This document shows, in pieces, positions 18,941-30,143 of a DNA stretch of 64,000 bases; the first letter of the stretch is position 1, and each line of letters begins with the position of its first letter. This stretch comes from Phycisphaerales bacterium (GTDB lineage: Bacteria > Planctomycetota > Phycisphaerae > Phycisphaerales > UBA1924). The stretch lies in assembly GCA_023382935.1 (NCBI GenBank), contig JAHDXL010000004.1, positions 394,375 through 458,374 on the forward strand, given 5' to 3'. The notes under the pieces are model-generated. The model saw nothing but the letters and a program-made list of their open reading frames with translations. It searched no databases and was not told the DNA's origin. The translations under genes were made by a program, and so were the position numbers.

Positions 18941-19849
18941 TCAGTCTTCCGGAGCCGCGCCGACGTACACCACGAAGTCGGCCCGGCCCACGTCCTCGGG
19001 ATCGATGGTTTCCCCCTCCTTGGCCACCACGGACAGGGTGCGGATTTGCACCTCAGGCTCGGCCCGGCGGATGAGTTGGATGGTCCCGCCGTCAAAGTCG
19101 GCGTGAAAGCGCCCGACCACCAGCACCACCGGCTGATTCCCCTCCCGCAAGGCCGAGACGACCGAGTCGGCCATCGTCGCGTCCCACATCTGCTGTGAGC
19201 GGTACATCTTCTCGACCCGGTCGGGAGGCATCGCCTGATCGCCGTGCCCGGACATCATCCCGAAGAAGTCGTCGCGATACTTCCCCTCGACCAGGGAGTC
19301 AGGCACCACGAAGAGGGCCTGCTGTCGCGGCCCGAGGCTGATGACCTCGGCGTAGCCGTCAGCGGTGGTGCGGCGGACGTACCGCCGCGGAGCGTTGGCT
19401 GCGATCACCGGACGCCCCCGTGCCCGAGCGCTCTCGAGCATACTCCGATGTCCCGGTGGGTAGTTGGACTCAGTTCGTCCGGCCGCCTTTTTGAACTCAT
19501 CTTCTTTTGTTACGCCCGCAAGATAGTCGTCAATGTCGATCTGCTCGTCGCGCTCGAAGAACTCGAGCAGCAGGGCCGCGTCGGGCTCGGTGGCCAGCAC
19601 GTCGTCGAACAGGCACGCGGCCGCGGCAAGCCCCAGCGGGTGGCCGTGCGTTTCGCCGATCACGATGACCTGCGCTCCCGAGACGTCGCCACGCATGAAA
19701 TCCCAGGTGGTCGGGTTGCCTTGGCGATCGAAGATGTGCACGGCGGTGCGCGGCTCGGCGGGCAGGGCCTCGACGACGCGACGGGGCGTGGCGGTGCAGC
19801 CGAAGAGGACAAGCGAAAACAGCGTGGCCGGCGCGAGTGACTTGAGCAT
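18941..19849 (-). CDS. ChaN-family lipoprotein (Tiki-like fold)
   Basis: A 302-residue exported lipoprotein. The signal peptide ends in a lipobox, LVLFGC, with Cys 18. The ChaN/haem-binding-uptake domain (Tiki/EreA superfamily) shows VIVIGETHGHPLGLAAAACL, LLLEFFERDEQIDIDDYLAG and a late VVLVVGRFHADF block. Family members bind haem or act as metal-dependent proteases; which applies here is not clear. It lies downstream of the phosphohexomutase gene on the same strand with a 42-nt gap. Confidence 0.82.
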   Translation of the reverse strand: MLKSLAPATLFSLVLFGCTATPRRVVEALPAEPRTAVHIFDRQGNPTTWDFMRGDVSGAQVIVIGETHGHPLGLAAAACLFDDVLATEPDAALLLEFFERDEQIDIDDYLAGVTKEDEFKKAAGRTESNYPPGHRSMLESARARGRPVIAANAPRRYVRRTTADGYAEVISLGPRQQALFVVPDSLVEGKYRDDFFGMMSGHGDQAMPPDRVEKMYRSQQMWDATMADSVVSALREGNQPVVLVVGRFHADFDGGTIQLIRRAEPEVQIRTLSVVAKEGETIDPEDVGRADFVVYVGAAPED

Positions 19850-19854
19850 GCCAG

Positions 19855-19860
19855 AGCATA
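19855..19860 (-). promoter_or_regulatory. Putative -10 box, leaderless ChaN-like gene
   Basis: TATGCT on the minus strand lies 5 nt before the ATG at 19849. Confidence 0.4.
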
Positions 19861-19891
19861 CGCGCTGACCGGTTCGTTTAGGCCTGGCGCT

Positions 19892-21349
19892 TCAGGGGCG
19901 GGCCGCCACTGCGGCCACCTCGTCGAGCAGGGCCTCGGCCGATGGCTGGTCGGGCGCTTCGGCGATGAGCCGCAGAATCGGCTCGGTGTTGCTGGGGCGG
20001 ACATGCACCCAGCGGTCGGAGAAGTCGACCCGCACCCCGTCCTGCAGATCCACGCGCTGGTTTTCGAAGTGCCGCGCGATGCGGCGAATCGTGGGCAGGG
20101 CGTCCTCCTTGCGGGCAAGCGGCGTCTTGCGCTTTTCGATCGCGTAGGCGGGCATCGCGTCGACCAGTTGGCTGATGGTCCTGCCGGTACGGGCTCGCAG
20201 GGCCAGCACCAGCGCCATGGCCGAGAGCGAATCGCGCACGTAGGTGACCGCGGGCCAGATGACTCCGCCGTTGCCTTCGCCACCGAGGATGGCGTTGTGC
20301 TGCTTCATGGCTTCGACCACGTTGGCCTCGCCGACCGGGGTGCGCAGCACGCGCGCCCCGTGCCGAGCCGCCACGTCGTCGATCATGCGGCTGGTGGACA
20401 GGTTGGCGCACAGGATCTGTCCTTCCGCCCGCGTGCCCAGGGCAGAAAGCACCGCCTCGGCCGCCAGCACCAGCGTGTACTCCTCGCCGATGTACCGGCC
20501 CTTTTCATCGACGATGGCCAGCCGGTCGGCGTCAGGATCCTGGGCAAACCCCACGTCAGCCCGCAGCCCGCGCACCGCGTCGCACAGACCTCCCGGCGCC
20601 GACAGGTTCTCCCGCGTCGGCTCGGGCGGATGCGGGAACAGTCCTGTGGCCTCGCCATGCAACTGCACCGCGTGGCAAACTGTGTCCTCGAAGAACAACG
20701 CGTCGGCCGCGGCGCTCGACGAGTTGACCGAATCGAGCACCACGCGCCCCACGCTCCGCGAGCGAGCGATGGCGTCCCAGTAACTGTCCACCCCGAGCAA
20801 TGTCTGACAAGCCTCCAGGACGCGATGGCAATGAGCCTCGGCAGCCTCGTGATCGACAGAGGCGTCGGGAATCTCTTCAGGCCGAGTCCAAGCGATTCGG
20901 CCCTCATGGAAGCGATCGACGATCTGCTGGGCCAGCGCGGCCGAGGGAGCACAGGCGTCGACCAGTTCGTCGCCGGCGTTGGTCCAACTGCGCGGGCGGA
21001 TGAGCGCCTTGAGCCCGTTCCACTCCTGCGGGTTGTGGCTGGCGGTCAGGATCAATGCTGCGTCAGCGCTGAGCATGTCGGTCGCCACGCCCACCGTCGG
21101 GGTCATGGCCACACCCAGATCGCAGACGCGGGCGCCTGCGGCCTGGAGCCCGGCGACGGCCGCGTTCCGCAGAGCCTCCCCGCCGGCCCGACCGTCGCGT
21201 CCGACCAGCACGAACGGCTGCCGACCGATTCTCTCGGTGATCCAGGTGGCGACCGAGGCGGCATACCGGAGCGCCAGGTCTGGTGTGAGGCTGTGCCCCA
21301 CGATTCCGCGGAGCCCGGATACGCCAATCATGAGTGGAGCGTCGCCCAT
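19892..21349 (-). CDS. glmM: Phosphohexomutase (phosphoglucosamine/phosphomannomutase family)
   Basis: A 485-residue alpha-D-phosphohexomutase with all four family loops. These are the phosphoserine loop ILTASHNPQEWNGLK, the metal loop GFAQDPDADRLAIVDE, the sugar loop AILGGEGNGGVIWPAV, and the phosphate loop HVRPSNTEPILRL. It moves a phosphate between C6 and C1 of a hexose or hexosamine. The GEGNGG sugar loop suits either glucosamine or mannose substrates, so the glmM symbol is provisional. ATG 21349 is chosen because GGAGGA precedes it at good spacing. It is divergent from the PTPS gene. Confidence 0.85.
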   Translation of the reverse strand: MGDAPLMIGVSGLRGIVGHSLTPDLALRYAASVATWITERIGRQPFVLVGRDGRAGGEALRNAAVAGLQAAGARVCDLGVAMTPTVGVATDMLSADAALILTASHNPQEWNGLKALIRPRSWTNAGDELVDACAPSAALAQQIVDRFHEGRIAWTRPEEIPDASVDHEAAEAHCHRVLEACQTLLGVDSYWDAIARSRSVGRVVLDSVNSSSAAADALFFEDTVCHAVQLHGEATGLFPHPPEPTRENLSAPGGLCDAVRGLRADVGFAQDPDADRLAIVDEKGRYIGEEYTLVLAAEAVLSALGTRAEGQILCANLSTSRMIDDVAARHGARVLRTPVGEANVVEAMKQHNAILGGEGNGGVIWPAVTYVRDSLSAMALVLALRARTGRTISQLVDAMPAYAIEKRKTPLARKEDALPTIRRIARHFENQRVDLQDGVRVDFSDRWVHVRPSNTEPILRLIAEAPDQPSAEALLDEVAAVAARP

Positions 21350-21410
21350 GAAGAGTCCTCCAGTCGCCCCCGAGGGGTTTGAGATTGTTCGGCACCTGCC
21401 GGCCAACATC

Positions 21411-21416
21411 TATACT
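21411..21416 (+). promoter_or_regulatory. Putative -10 box, leaderless PTPS gene
   Basis: TATACT, close to the TATAAT consensus, lies exactly 6 nt before ATG 21423 with no ribosome site. Confidence 0.5.
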
Positions 21417-21422
21417 CAGCGG

Positions 21423-21796
21423 ATGTACGAACTGACCGTGGAGCGGACCTTCAGCGCCGCGCATGCAATCCGCATCTGCGGAGTGGTTGAGCCTTTGCAC
21501 GGGCACAACTGGCATGTAAAGGTGTCGGTGTGCGGGCAAGAACTGGACGACGAAGGCTTGTTGTGCGACTTTCACACGGTTGAGGAGATGCTGGGGGAAA
21601 TCTGCGGACGCTTCCACAACGGCAACCTGAATACCATCCCGCCGTTTGACCGGACGAATCCCACGGCCGAACTGGTCGCACGGCACATCGCCGACGAACT
21701 CGGACGCGGGCTCGACGGGGGTGAGGTGTGGGTGTCGTCGGTGAGTGTTCAGGAAGCGGTGGGTTGCGTGGCGACCTACCGTCCGGGCAAGCCTTC

Positions 21797-21800
<4 letters not shown>
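21423..21800 (+). CDS. queD: 6-pyruvoyl-tetrahydropterin synthase/QueD family protein
   Basis: A 125-residue protein of normal QueD length. Zinc-binding His residues appear in FSAAHAIR and LHGHNWHVKV; a Cys-Gly pair (RICG) and the FHTVEEMLGEIC, NPTAELVARHIADEL and VSSVSVQEA blocks complete the fold. It acts on 7,8-dihydroneopterin triphosphate, either in queuosine precursor or tetrahydropterin synthesis. No other queuosine gene is close, so the pathway is open. Its stop overlaps the ppk start (ATGA), giving a two-gene operon. Confidence 0.88.
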
Positions 21801-23935
<2,135 letters not shown>

Positions 23936-23991
23936 GAACCCGGCGGCGCCACAGGGTAACTTTCCCCATCGCCCGCGAGCGCGATCAGCGC

Positions 23992-25758
23992 CTACTCCGA
24001 CTTCTTCTCCGTCTCGGCCGGAGCGGACTTCTCGGCGATGTCGGGGAGACGCCCGAAGTAGCGCTGGATGTTTGACTGGTACTTGCGCGGCACGGCCTTC
24101 TGCTCGAGTGCGTTGGCTGCCTCGACGCGCGCCGCCGCCACCGCCTGCCGAAACTCGGCCTTCGACTCCCCGCGCACCTGCGCGCCGTAGACGATGGTCT
24201 GCCCGATGATCGGCCCGCCCTGATTCTCGACCTGCTGCTTGATGCGCTCGAGCACGAAATCGGTCTGCTGCTCGTTCATCGCACCGCCCGACCCCTGACC
24301 GGCGCTGCCTGAACCGCTGCCCTGCATCATGCTCGAACCTTCCGCCCACCTGCCCTGCGAACCCTGCCCATCGCCGAAACACTGTCCAGGCTGTCCGCCC
24401 TCACACATGCTCTGCCCGAGTTTGTTGATCTGGCTCTGGCATTCTGCGGCCGCGGCCTGGAGGTTCTGCATCTCCTGCCGGGCCATCTCCAACTGTCCGA
24501 GTTGATCGGACATGGCGTTGGCTCCCTGCGAAGCCTGTTGACCCTGCTGGCCTTCCTGACTCATGGCCTGCGCCATCTGTCCCATCGCCCCGGCCATGCC
24601 GTTGCACGACTCGCACGCCTGCGACTGTGCCTGGGCCATCTGCTGCAACTGCTGCTTCTGCTGCTCGCTCAGCCCTTCCATCTTCTCAAGTGCCTGCTGC
24701 ATGGCCTGCGGGTCTGACGCGGCCTTGGCCAGTTGCCGGGCCTGTTCGGGCGAGAGCCCGGCCTCCTGGAGCGCCTGCTGCAACTGCTCGGAGTTCTGCG
24801 CCAGTTTCTCCAACTGCTCCCTGAGATTCTCCAACTGCTCCTTCGCCTTGGCACGGTCCGATTCGCTTATCGAACCCTCGGCCAATTGCTGGGCGATGGT
24901 TTCCAACTGCTCCTTGGCGTCCGCAAAGTTGCCGCGGGCCAGGCTGCGCGAGAACTCCGACAGCGGACCATCCCCCGGCGTCTTGAGTTGCCGCAACTGG
25001 TTCTGCATCGCCTCGAGCGCCTTAGCCTGCTCGCCCTCCTGCCGGGCCTGGATCTGGTCGCTCAGGTTTGTCAGTTTGCGCAGCGCCTCGCGCTTGATCT
25101 CCTCGATCTGCTTCGGATCGACCGCCTTTGTCTCGGGCTCCGGCGGCCGGTCGCCCTCGCCCGGCTCGACTCCCGCCCGACGCATCAACTCGTCCAGTTT
25201 GGCCTGATCCACCTTGATTTCGGCCATTACCTTCTGCACTTCGTGCGTCTTCTGCTCCTCCGCCTCCTTGCGCGCGATCAGACCGGTGACGTCATACCGC
25301 GGAAGCCACCACACGCACACCAGCGCCGCCGCCAGCGCCAGCGGCGCCTGCCACAGACGCGGCGCCTCCATCGGAATCGCATCGCGGACGATCACACGCC
25401 GGGCACGCTGGCGGGCCGTCTCAACCACCAGACGCGACCAGCCGTCCTCCTGTCCGGCCACGATCAGGGCCGTGCTGATCGACTCGCGCAGGCCGGCGCG
25501 CTCATCGACCTCGCGGGCCAGGCGCAGTCCGCGATGCCGTCGCAGGAAGGCCCACAGCACCGCCACGACCGCCGCCGCCCCGGCCGCGATCGGGAAAAGC
25601 CGCGACCAGTCAGAGGATACCGGGAACAACTTCTCTACCACGCGCAGCCCCAACAAGGCCGTCAGTGTGATCGAGGCCGTGACGACGGTGGTGCGGAAGA
25701 CGTCGATGATGAAGAGCCTCCACGAGGCGGCTTTCAAAACGCGGTCGATTTCCTGCAT
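23992..25758 (-). CDS. Membrane-anchored coiled-coil protein, Gln-rich
   Basis: A 588-residue protein. Two helices lie near residues 14-70 and a third near 135-155 (APLALAAALVCVWWLPRYDV). A long heptad-rich region (about 180-400) follows, heavy in Gln, Glu and Ala (KEQLENLREQLEKLAQNSEQ, LSEQQKQQLQQMAQAQSQAC). Then come a Gly/Ser/Met/Gln tract and a C-terminal helical part (QSNIQRYFGRLPDIAEKS). The layout resembles DUF4175-type proteins of planctomycetes and proteobacteria, but the match is not firm. ATG 25758 has GAGGAA upstream. Function unknown; a structural or envelope role is only a guess. Confidence 0.7.
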   Translation of the reverse strand: MQEIDRVLKAASWRLFIIDVFRTTVVTASITLTALLGLRVVEKLFPVSSDWSRLFPIAAGAAAVVAVLWAFLRRHRGLRLAREVDERAGLRESISTALIVAGQEDGWSRLVVETARQRARRVIVRDAIPMEAPRLWQAPLALAAALVCVWWLPRYDVTGLIARKEAEEQKTHEVQKVMAEIKVDQAKLDELMRRAGVEPGEGDRPPEPETKAVDPKQIEEIKREALRKLTNLSDQIQARQEGEQAKALEAMQNQLRQLKTPGDGPLSEFSRSLARGNFADAKEQLETIAQQLAEGSISESDRAKAKEQLENLREQLEKLAQNSEQLQQALQEAGLSPEQARQLAKAASDPQAMQQALEKMEGLSEQQKQQLQQMAQAQSQACESCNGMAGAMGQMAQAMSQEGQQGQQASQGANAMSDQLGQLEMARQEMQNLQAAAAECQSQINKLGQSMCEGGQPGQCFGDGQGSQGRWAEGSSMMQGSGSGSAGQGSGGAMNEQQTDFVLERIKQQVENQGGPIIGQTIVYGAQVRGESKAEFRQAVAAARVEAANALEQKAVPRKYQSNIQRYFGRLPDIAEKSAPAETEKKSE

Positions 25759-25883
25759 CGCGGGTTCCTCGCGGGGCGTGTGGCCTTGAGGGTACGAAAA
25801 CGACAACCCGGCGTCACCCCCTTTTGTTCGGATCCAGACAAGATACGATTCGGTGACATCATCAGATCGGGCCGACTCTCCAC

Positions 25884-27299
25884 TTGGCCCATCTCCCCAA
25901 ACTGATACCGTTGAACCCTGGATCAGTTGAACCCCCGCCTCGGGAGGACGGCTTGCCGCACAAATCCGCTGCGAAACCTGCTCCCGATCGGCCTGACACC
26001 AGACATGTTTGGTATGTATCTGGATTGTTCGACCCGGCCTGGGCGGAGGCCGCGTTTGAAGAACAGGCTCGGCTCGTCCCGGCCGGGATACACCGTCACG
26101 CCTGGGTGGCCGGGCTGGCGATGCTCCTGCTCATGACCTTCATCAGCGCCGCCGAAGTGGGGGCCGCACTTCTCGGTGCGTTCTTCCTGCTGCGCACCCG
26201 GCGCACCATCCGCCTCTGGCCTTCGAGCCTGCTGCAACCCGTGCCTCTGCTCATCATCGCGTGGACCGTCTGGCAGTTCACCACGTTGCTGTGGTCGGGT
26301 GACGTGCGACTCGGGCTCGACGAGATCTCCGAGGCGCGGTGGGGTGTGCTCATCATCCTCCTGTGGCCGGTGATTCGCTATCGGCACACGCTGATCTTCG
26401 TGCTGGTCTGCTCGTTCCTCATCACCAATGCCGCCCAGTGGGTGCACTGGTTGTTCAACGGGGCTGACTGGCTGCCGTGGGTGCGCGAGCCCGACCGCAT
26501 TTCAGCGTGGTGGGGACCGGCGGTCGGGGGGACGATGCTCACCGGGGCGCTGGGTCTGCACCTTCCCGCTGCCATGATGGGCCGCGGACGCACGCGCGTC
26601 ATCGGCATCGTCCTGAGCATCGTCACGCTCATCGCGATTCTCATGACGGGCACGCGCGGCGCTTGGATCGCCTCGGCCGGGTTGACGGTCATCGTCGCCT
26701 GCGTGGCGATCTGGACCAGCCGACAGTGCGGGCGACTGCTGGCCGGGCTCGGCGTGGCCGCACTGGTTCTGCTGGCTGCGGGCCTCTACCTCCGAGAGCC
26801 GATCATGAGCCGCGTGCATAACGCCCGCGACGAAATCACCCGCGCCTTGGAGGAAAAGGATTACACCACCTCCACCGGCACCCGCATCATCATGTACTGG
26901 TGGGCCATCGAGGCCTTTGCCGAGCATCCCATCGGAGGCGTCGGCGCGGGCGGCTACCACGCCTGGATCGATCAGCACCTGGTCGAGCAGGACATCGACC
27001 CGGCCCGCAGGCGCGTGCTCGACCACGCTCACTGCGCGCTCCTGCACGTGGCGGCCACCAGCGGCACGGTCGGCCTGCTCATCGCCGGCGCCTTCATCGT
27101 GCACGCGCTTCGAGGCGCCTTTGCCTACGTCGGGCGCGAACAACTGGGCACCTATCTGGCCGGACCGGGGTTCGCGCTCGTCGGATTGCTGCTCATCAGC
27201 GTCTTTGACTCGGTACACGTCAACACGCAGTCGGCCGCACTGATGGCGGCGCTGCTCGCCCTGGCACCGGGTTGGCTGCCGCGCGAGGCCAGGCCTTGA
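25884..27299 (+). CDS. O-antigen ligase/polymerase-like membrane protein
   Basis: About 471 residues with some 10-12 hydrophobic helices from residue 70 on. The Wzy/WaaL-type signature is visible: a short loop MTGTRGAWIASAGLTVIV and a long periplasmic loop with STGTRIIMYWWAIEAFAEHP and IGGVGAGGYHAWIDQ, then LDHAHCALLHVAATSGTVGL. These proteins join or polymerise sugar chains on lipid carriers in the inner membrane. The start is unsure: TTG 25884 is the first in-frame candidate and the N-terminal 60 residues are Pro-rich and atypical. The next gene overlaps its stop and is glycosyltransferase-like. Confidence 0.82.
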   Translation: MAHLPKLIPLNPGSVEPPPREDGLPHKSAAKPAPDRPDTRHVWYVSGLFDPAWAEAAFEEQARLVPAGIHRHAWVAGLAMLLLMTFISAAEVGAALLGAFFLLRTRRTIRLWPSSLLQPVPLLIIAWTVWQFTTLLWSGDVRLGLDEISEARWGVLIILLWPVIRYRHTLIFVLVCSFLITNAAQWVHWLFNGADWLPWVREPDRISAWWGPAVGGTMLTGALGLHLPAAMMGRGRTRVIGIVLSIVTLIAILMTGTRGAWIASAGLTVIVACVAIWTSRQCGRLLAGLGVAALVLLAAGLYLREPIMSRVHNARDEITRALEEKDYTTSTGTRIIMYWWAIEAFAEHPIGGVGAGGYHAWIDQHLVEQDIDPARRRVLDHAHCALLHVAATSGTVGLLIAGAFIVHALRGAFAYVGREQLGTYLAGPGFALVGLLLISVFDSVHVNTQSAALMAALLALAPGWLPREARP

Positions 27300-28369
27300 G
27301 GATCACGCTCGTCGTCGAGTACTCCGGCCGCGTGCGCTGGCAACAGTCCGGCCCGTGGGCGCGTGTCATCTGCTCGGCGCTCTTGCGGCAAGGTCACGAG
27401 GTGTGCGTCGTCGCTGACTGCATCGCCGACACCGGGCACTTTGCCGGGGCCAGCGTCGAGCAGTTCCGCCCGGCCCGCAAACGCCTGCAACGCGCTCCGG
27501 CCCGCTTCTGCCGATGGGCCATGGAACGCCTGACGGCCCCTTCCATCTCGCTCAGTTCCGTCGTGCCCGCCGCGCTCTGGTGCCCGCTCGATGCCGACTG
27601 GAGACGCGAGGTTCGCGACTTGGCGTCCATCCGCAATCCGGCCACGCTGGCGATGGAGGCCGCCCATCGCCTGTGGCTGCCCTCGCTTGCCCACTCACAG
27701 CGACGCGCCGAGGCGATGGCGCAACACAACGGTCTTGCGCGAGCGAGGCTGGGCGCGCTGCAGGACCATCGCGGCGTCGTCGGCCTGGGCTTCTGCAGCG
27801 CCATTGATCCGTCCGCGCTCAACGTCGCAGAACTTCGCCATCGCGTGCGACGGGCGCTTGGCATTGACGATGACGCTTTCGTCGCCTGCGCCAGCGCCGC
27901 CCACGCCGGGCACGCCGGGCTGCGCGACATGCTCGCCGGCTGGCGACAGTTCGCCCGCGCGGATGGTTCCATCCTCCTGCTCATGGCCCGGAAAAGCGCA
28001 CTGCTCGACCGCATCGTCGGCTCGCTCGACATGCGCTCCTGCGTGCGCATCCTCGGGCAGACCGAGCGACCTGAACTTCCGCTCGCCGCGGCCGATGCCG
28101 CCATCGCCTGGGACGCCGCACCCTGGTCCACCGGGCGCTTCCTTTCCGATGCGCTGGTGATGCAGCGGCCGGTGCTCGCGCATCGACAGTGCGTCGGCGC
28201 TGAACTCATCGAGCGGTACGGCGGCGGCCTGCTGCTGGAATCAGAGCATTGGCCCCACGCGCTCTCTCAACTGCGAAACCACCGCTCTCCACCCGCTCGC
28301 GTCGATCACCTCTCGCCCATCGCGCTGGGCGAGCGCATCGAGCGCGCCCTGCTCGCCTGTCCACGATGA
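27296..28369 (+). CDS. Glycosyltransferase-like protein (GT4-type)
   Basis: A 357-residue protein from TTG 27296, which overlaps the upstream stop (TTGA). It opens LRITLVVEYSGRVRWQQSGP, VICSALLRQGHEVCVVAD, as GT-B enzymes do. The C-terminal half has DDAFVACASAAHAGHAGLRD, VRILGQTERPELPLAAADAA and RFLSDALVMQRPVLAHRQC, resembling the nucleotide-sugar half of GT4 enzymes. The usual E-x7-E motif is not clear, so activity is uncertain. Coupling to the ligase-like gene points to a polysaccharide or glycolipid step. Confidence 0.65.
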   Translation: MRITLVVEYSGRVRWQQSGPWARVICSALLRQGHEVCVVADCIADTGHFAGASVEQFRPARKRLQRAPARFCRWAMERLTAPSISLSSVVPAALWCPLDADWRREVRDLASIRNPATLAMEAAHRLWLPSLAHSQRRAEAMAQHNGLARARLGALQDHRGVVGLGFCSAIDPSALNVAELRHRVRRALGIDDDAFVACASAAHAGHAGLRDMLAGWRQFARADGSILLLMARKSALLDRIVGSLDMRSCVRILGQTERPELPLAAADAAIAWDAAPWSTGRFLSDALVMQRPVLAHRQCVGAELIERYGGGLLLESEHWPHALSQLRNHRSPPARVDHLSPIALGERIERALLACPR

Positions 28370-28405
28370 ATCGAGGCGCCGCTGCGTCTCGGAGACGGGA
28401 TGGGT

Positions 28406-28705
28406 TCAGTCGGCCGAGATTGACTTGGGGCCCTGCTTGCCGGCCACGCGCTCCATGTACCCGTCGCCGCGCTTCTCATACTTCGTGAAGCCGAGGCGCT
28501 CGAGATTCTGGTTCGAGAGCATCCCTTTGCTCTTCAGGTCCGACCACTTGCCGGCGATGTTGAACGCCTGCGGCACGCGCCGCACCGGGCGGCCGGTCTC
28601 GGGGTGCTTTGTCAGCGCGTCGTCCTTGATCGACTGGACCACTTCAAAGAACTCGCCCGTCCCCTCCCCCTTGTCGTCAAGCACTTCGTACACGTACGTC
28701 GGCAT
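28406..28705 (-). CDS. FmdB-like small protein without zinc-ribbon cysteines
   Basis: A 99-residue protein that begins MPTYVYEVLDDKGEGTGEFF and has FFEVVQSIKDDALTKHPETG and RPVRRVPQAF. This tracks the FmdB zinc-ribbon pattern (MPxYxYxC..C...FE..Q...D..L..CP.CG..VRR), yet all four ribbon Cys are missing. The C-terminal half (LGFTKYEKRGDGYMERVAGK) is basic. A derived, non-zinc form is likely. ATG 28705 is supported by the FmdB-like opening and a TATCAT 5 nt upstream. Confidence 0.65.
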   Translation of the reverse strand: MPTYVYEVLDDKGEGTGEFFEVVQSIKDDALTKHPETGRPVRRVPQAFNIAGKWSDLKSKGMLSNQNLERLGFTKYEKRGDGYMERVAGKQGPKSISAD

Positions 28706-28710
28706 ACCCG

Positions 28711-28716
28711 ATGATA
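28711..28716 (-). promoter_or_regulatory. Putative -10 box, leaderless FmdB-like gene
   Basis: TATCAT on the minus strand lies 5 nt upstream of ATG 28705; no ribosome site is seen. Confidence 0.4.
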
Positions 28717-28795
28717 GGAGTCTCGCCGACGATCCCGGCCCGATCGCGCAGGCCGCCTTCAGCAAACGGATGCGGGCACGCCGTAATCACCTCCC

Positions 28796-28801
28796 TACCA
28801 T
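28796..28801 (+). promoter_or_regulatory. Putative -10 box, leaderless M20 amidohydrolase gene
   Basis: TACCAT ends 6 nt before ATG 28808; the gap is all C, so there is no ribosome site. Confidence 0.4.
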
Positions 28802-28807
28802 CCCCCC

Positions 28808-30049
28808 ATGACCACGATGACTGAAAACCGGGTGGACACGCCGGCGCTGCGCGCCCTGATCGCCGCGGAGATGCCCGGCCTGCTCGACATCCGCCACGAT
28901 CTGCACGCCCACCCCGAACTGATGTTCGAAGAGCGCCGCACCAGCGAGGTGGTTGTGCGCGAACTGACCACCCTGGGCATCGCCCACAAGACCGGGCTGG
29001 CCAAGGGCACCGGCGTGCTCGCCCATCTGCCGGCCACCGAGCGCACGACTCGTCCGGCCGTCGGACTCCGCGCCGACATGGACGCCCTCCCCATTATCGA
29101 GTGCACCGGGCGCACCTACTCCTCCACCCACCACGGCGTTATGCACGCCTGCGGGCACGACGGGCACACGACCATCCTCCTCGGGGCCGCCCGCGTGCTC
29201 AGCAAACTCGCGCATCGTCCCAACCCCGTCACCTTCGTCTTTCAACCGGCCGAGGAAGGCGGCGCGGGAGGCGAGGAAATGTGCCTGGACGGTTGTCTTG
29301 AGGGCGATTCAGGACGCGGACTGGGCCCGCCGGTCGCGCGCATGTACGGCCTCCACGGCTGGCCTCAACTTCCGCTCGGGCAGATCGGCACACGCCCCGG
29401 GCCGCTGCTGGCCGCCACCGACGACTTCAAGGTCACAGTCCGCGGCACGCAGTGCCACGGCGCTTACCCGCACCTGGGGTCTGACTCGATCCTCGCCTCG
29501 GCCCACATCGTCGCCGCGCTCCAGGCCATCGCCTCGCGCCACACCTCGCCCACCGACTCGATCGTCGTCACCGTTGGCGCCCTCCACGGCGGCACCGCGA
29601 CCAACATCATCCCGGCTGAGACCACCTTCATCGGCACCGTGCGCACGCTGCGCGATGAAACGCGCGCCCTGGCGCGGCAGCGGTTCTTCGAGATCGTCCA
29701 GAACACCGCCCGCGCACACGCATGCGAAGCCCACATCGAATGGGAAGAGGGCTACCCCGTCACACAGAACGATCCGAAACTGGCCGGGCAGGTGCTTGCC
29801 GTCGCCGAGTCAGCCTTCGGTGCTCCGCGCACGCTGCTGGTCGCGACCCCGAGCATGGGCGGGGAGGACTTCTCATACTACGGGCGGCACGTGCCCGCGT
29901 GCTTCTACTTCCTCGGCCTGTGCCCGCCCGGTCGCGAGCCGCTCAACGTGCCGCAACTGCACCAGCCCGACTTTGACTTCAACGACGAGGCCCTGGCGCC
30001 GGGTATCGAGATGATGTGCCGCCTGGCCTTGTCCGAGACTCCTCGGTGA
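28808..30049 (+). CDS. M20-family N-acyl-amino-acid amidohydrolase
   Basis: A 413-residue metallohydrolase of the hippurate hydrolase/N-acetyl-L-amino-acid deacetylase type. Metal-site and catalytic segments: GLRADMDALPI near residue 90, MHACGHDGHTTILLGAARVL near 115, VFQPAEEGGAGGEEM near 145, a dimerisation-domain GTQCHGAYPHLGSDSILASA, and the late TPSMGGEDFSYYGRHVPACF. It would release an amino acid from an N-acyl conjugate in the cytoplasm. The exact substrate is not fixed. Confidence 0.92.
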   Translation: MTTMTENRVDTPALRALIAAEMPGLLDIRHDLHAHPELMFEERRTSEVVVRELTTLGIAHKTGLAKGTGVLAHLPATERTTRPAVGLRADMDALPIIECTGRTYSSTHHGVMHACGHDGHTTILLGAARVLSKLAHRPNPVTFVFQPAEEGGAGGEEMCLDGCLEGDSGRGLGPPVARMYGLHGWPQLPLGQIGTRPGPLLAATDDFKVTVRGTQCHGAYPHLGSDSILASAHIVAALQAIASRHTSPTDSIVVTVGALHGGTATNIIPAETTFIGTVRTLRDETRALARQRFFEIVQNTARAHACEAHIEWEEGYPVTQNDPKLAGQVLAVAESAFGAPRTLLVATPSMGGEDFSYYGRHVPACFYFLGLCPPGREPLNVPQLHQPDFDFNDEALAPGIEMMCRLALSETPR

Positions 30050-30143
30050 TCCACACGCCGGCGCGTCACTTGCTCGCAGCCTCGGCATCGGCGATGCTGT
30101 GCACGCGAGAGTAGGAGATTCCTTCCTGAGAAGGAGACACGGT

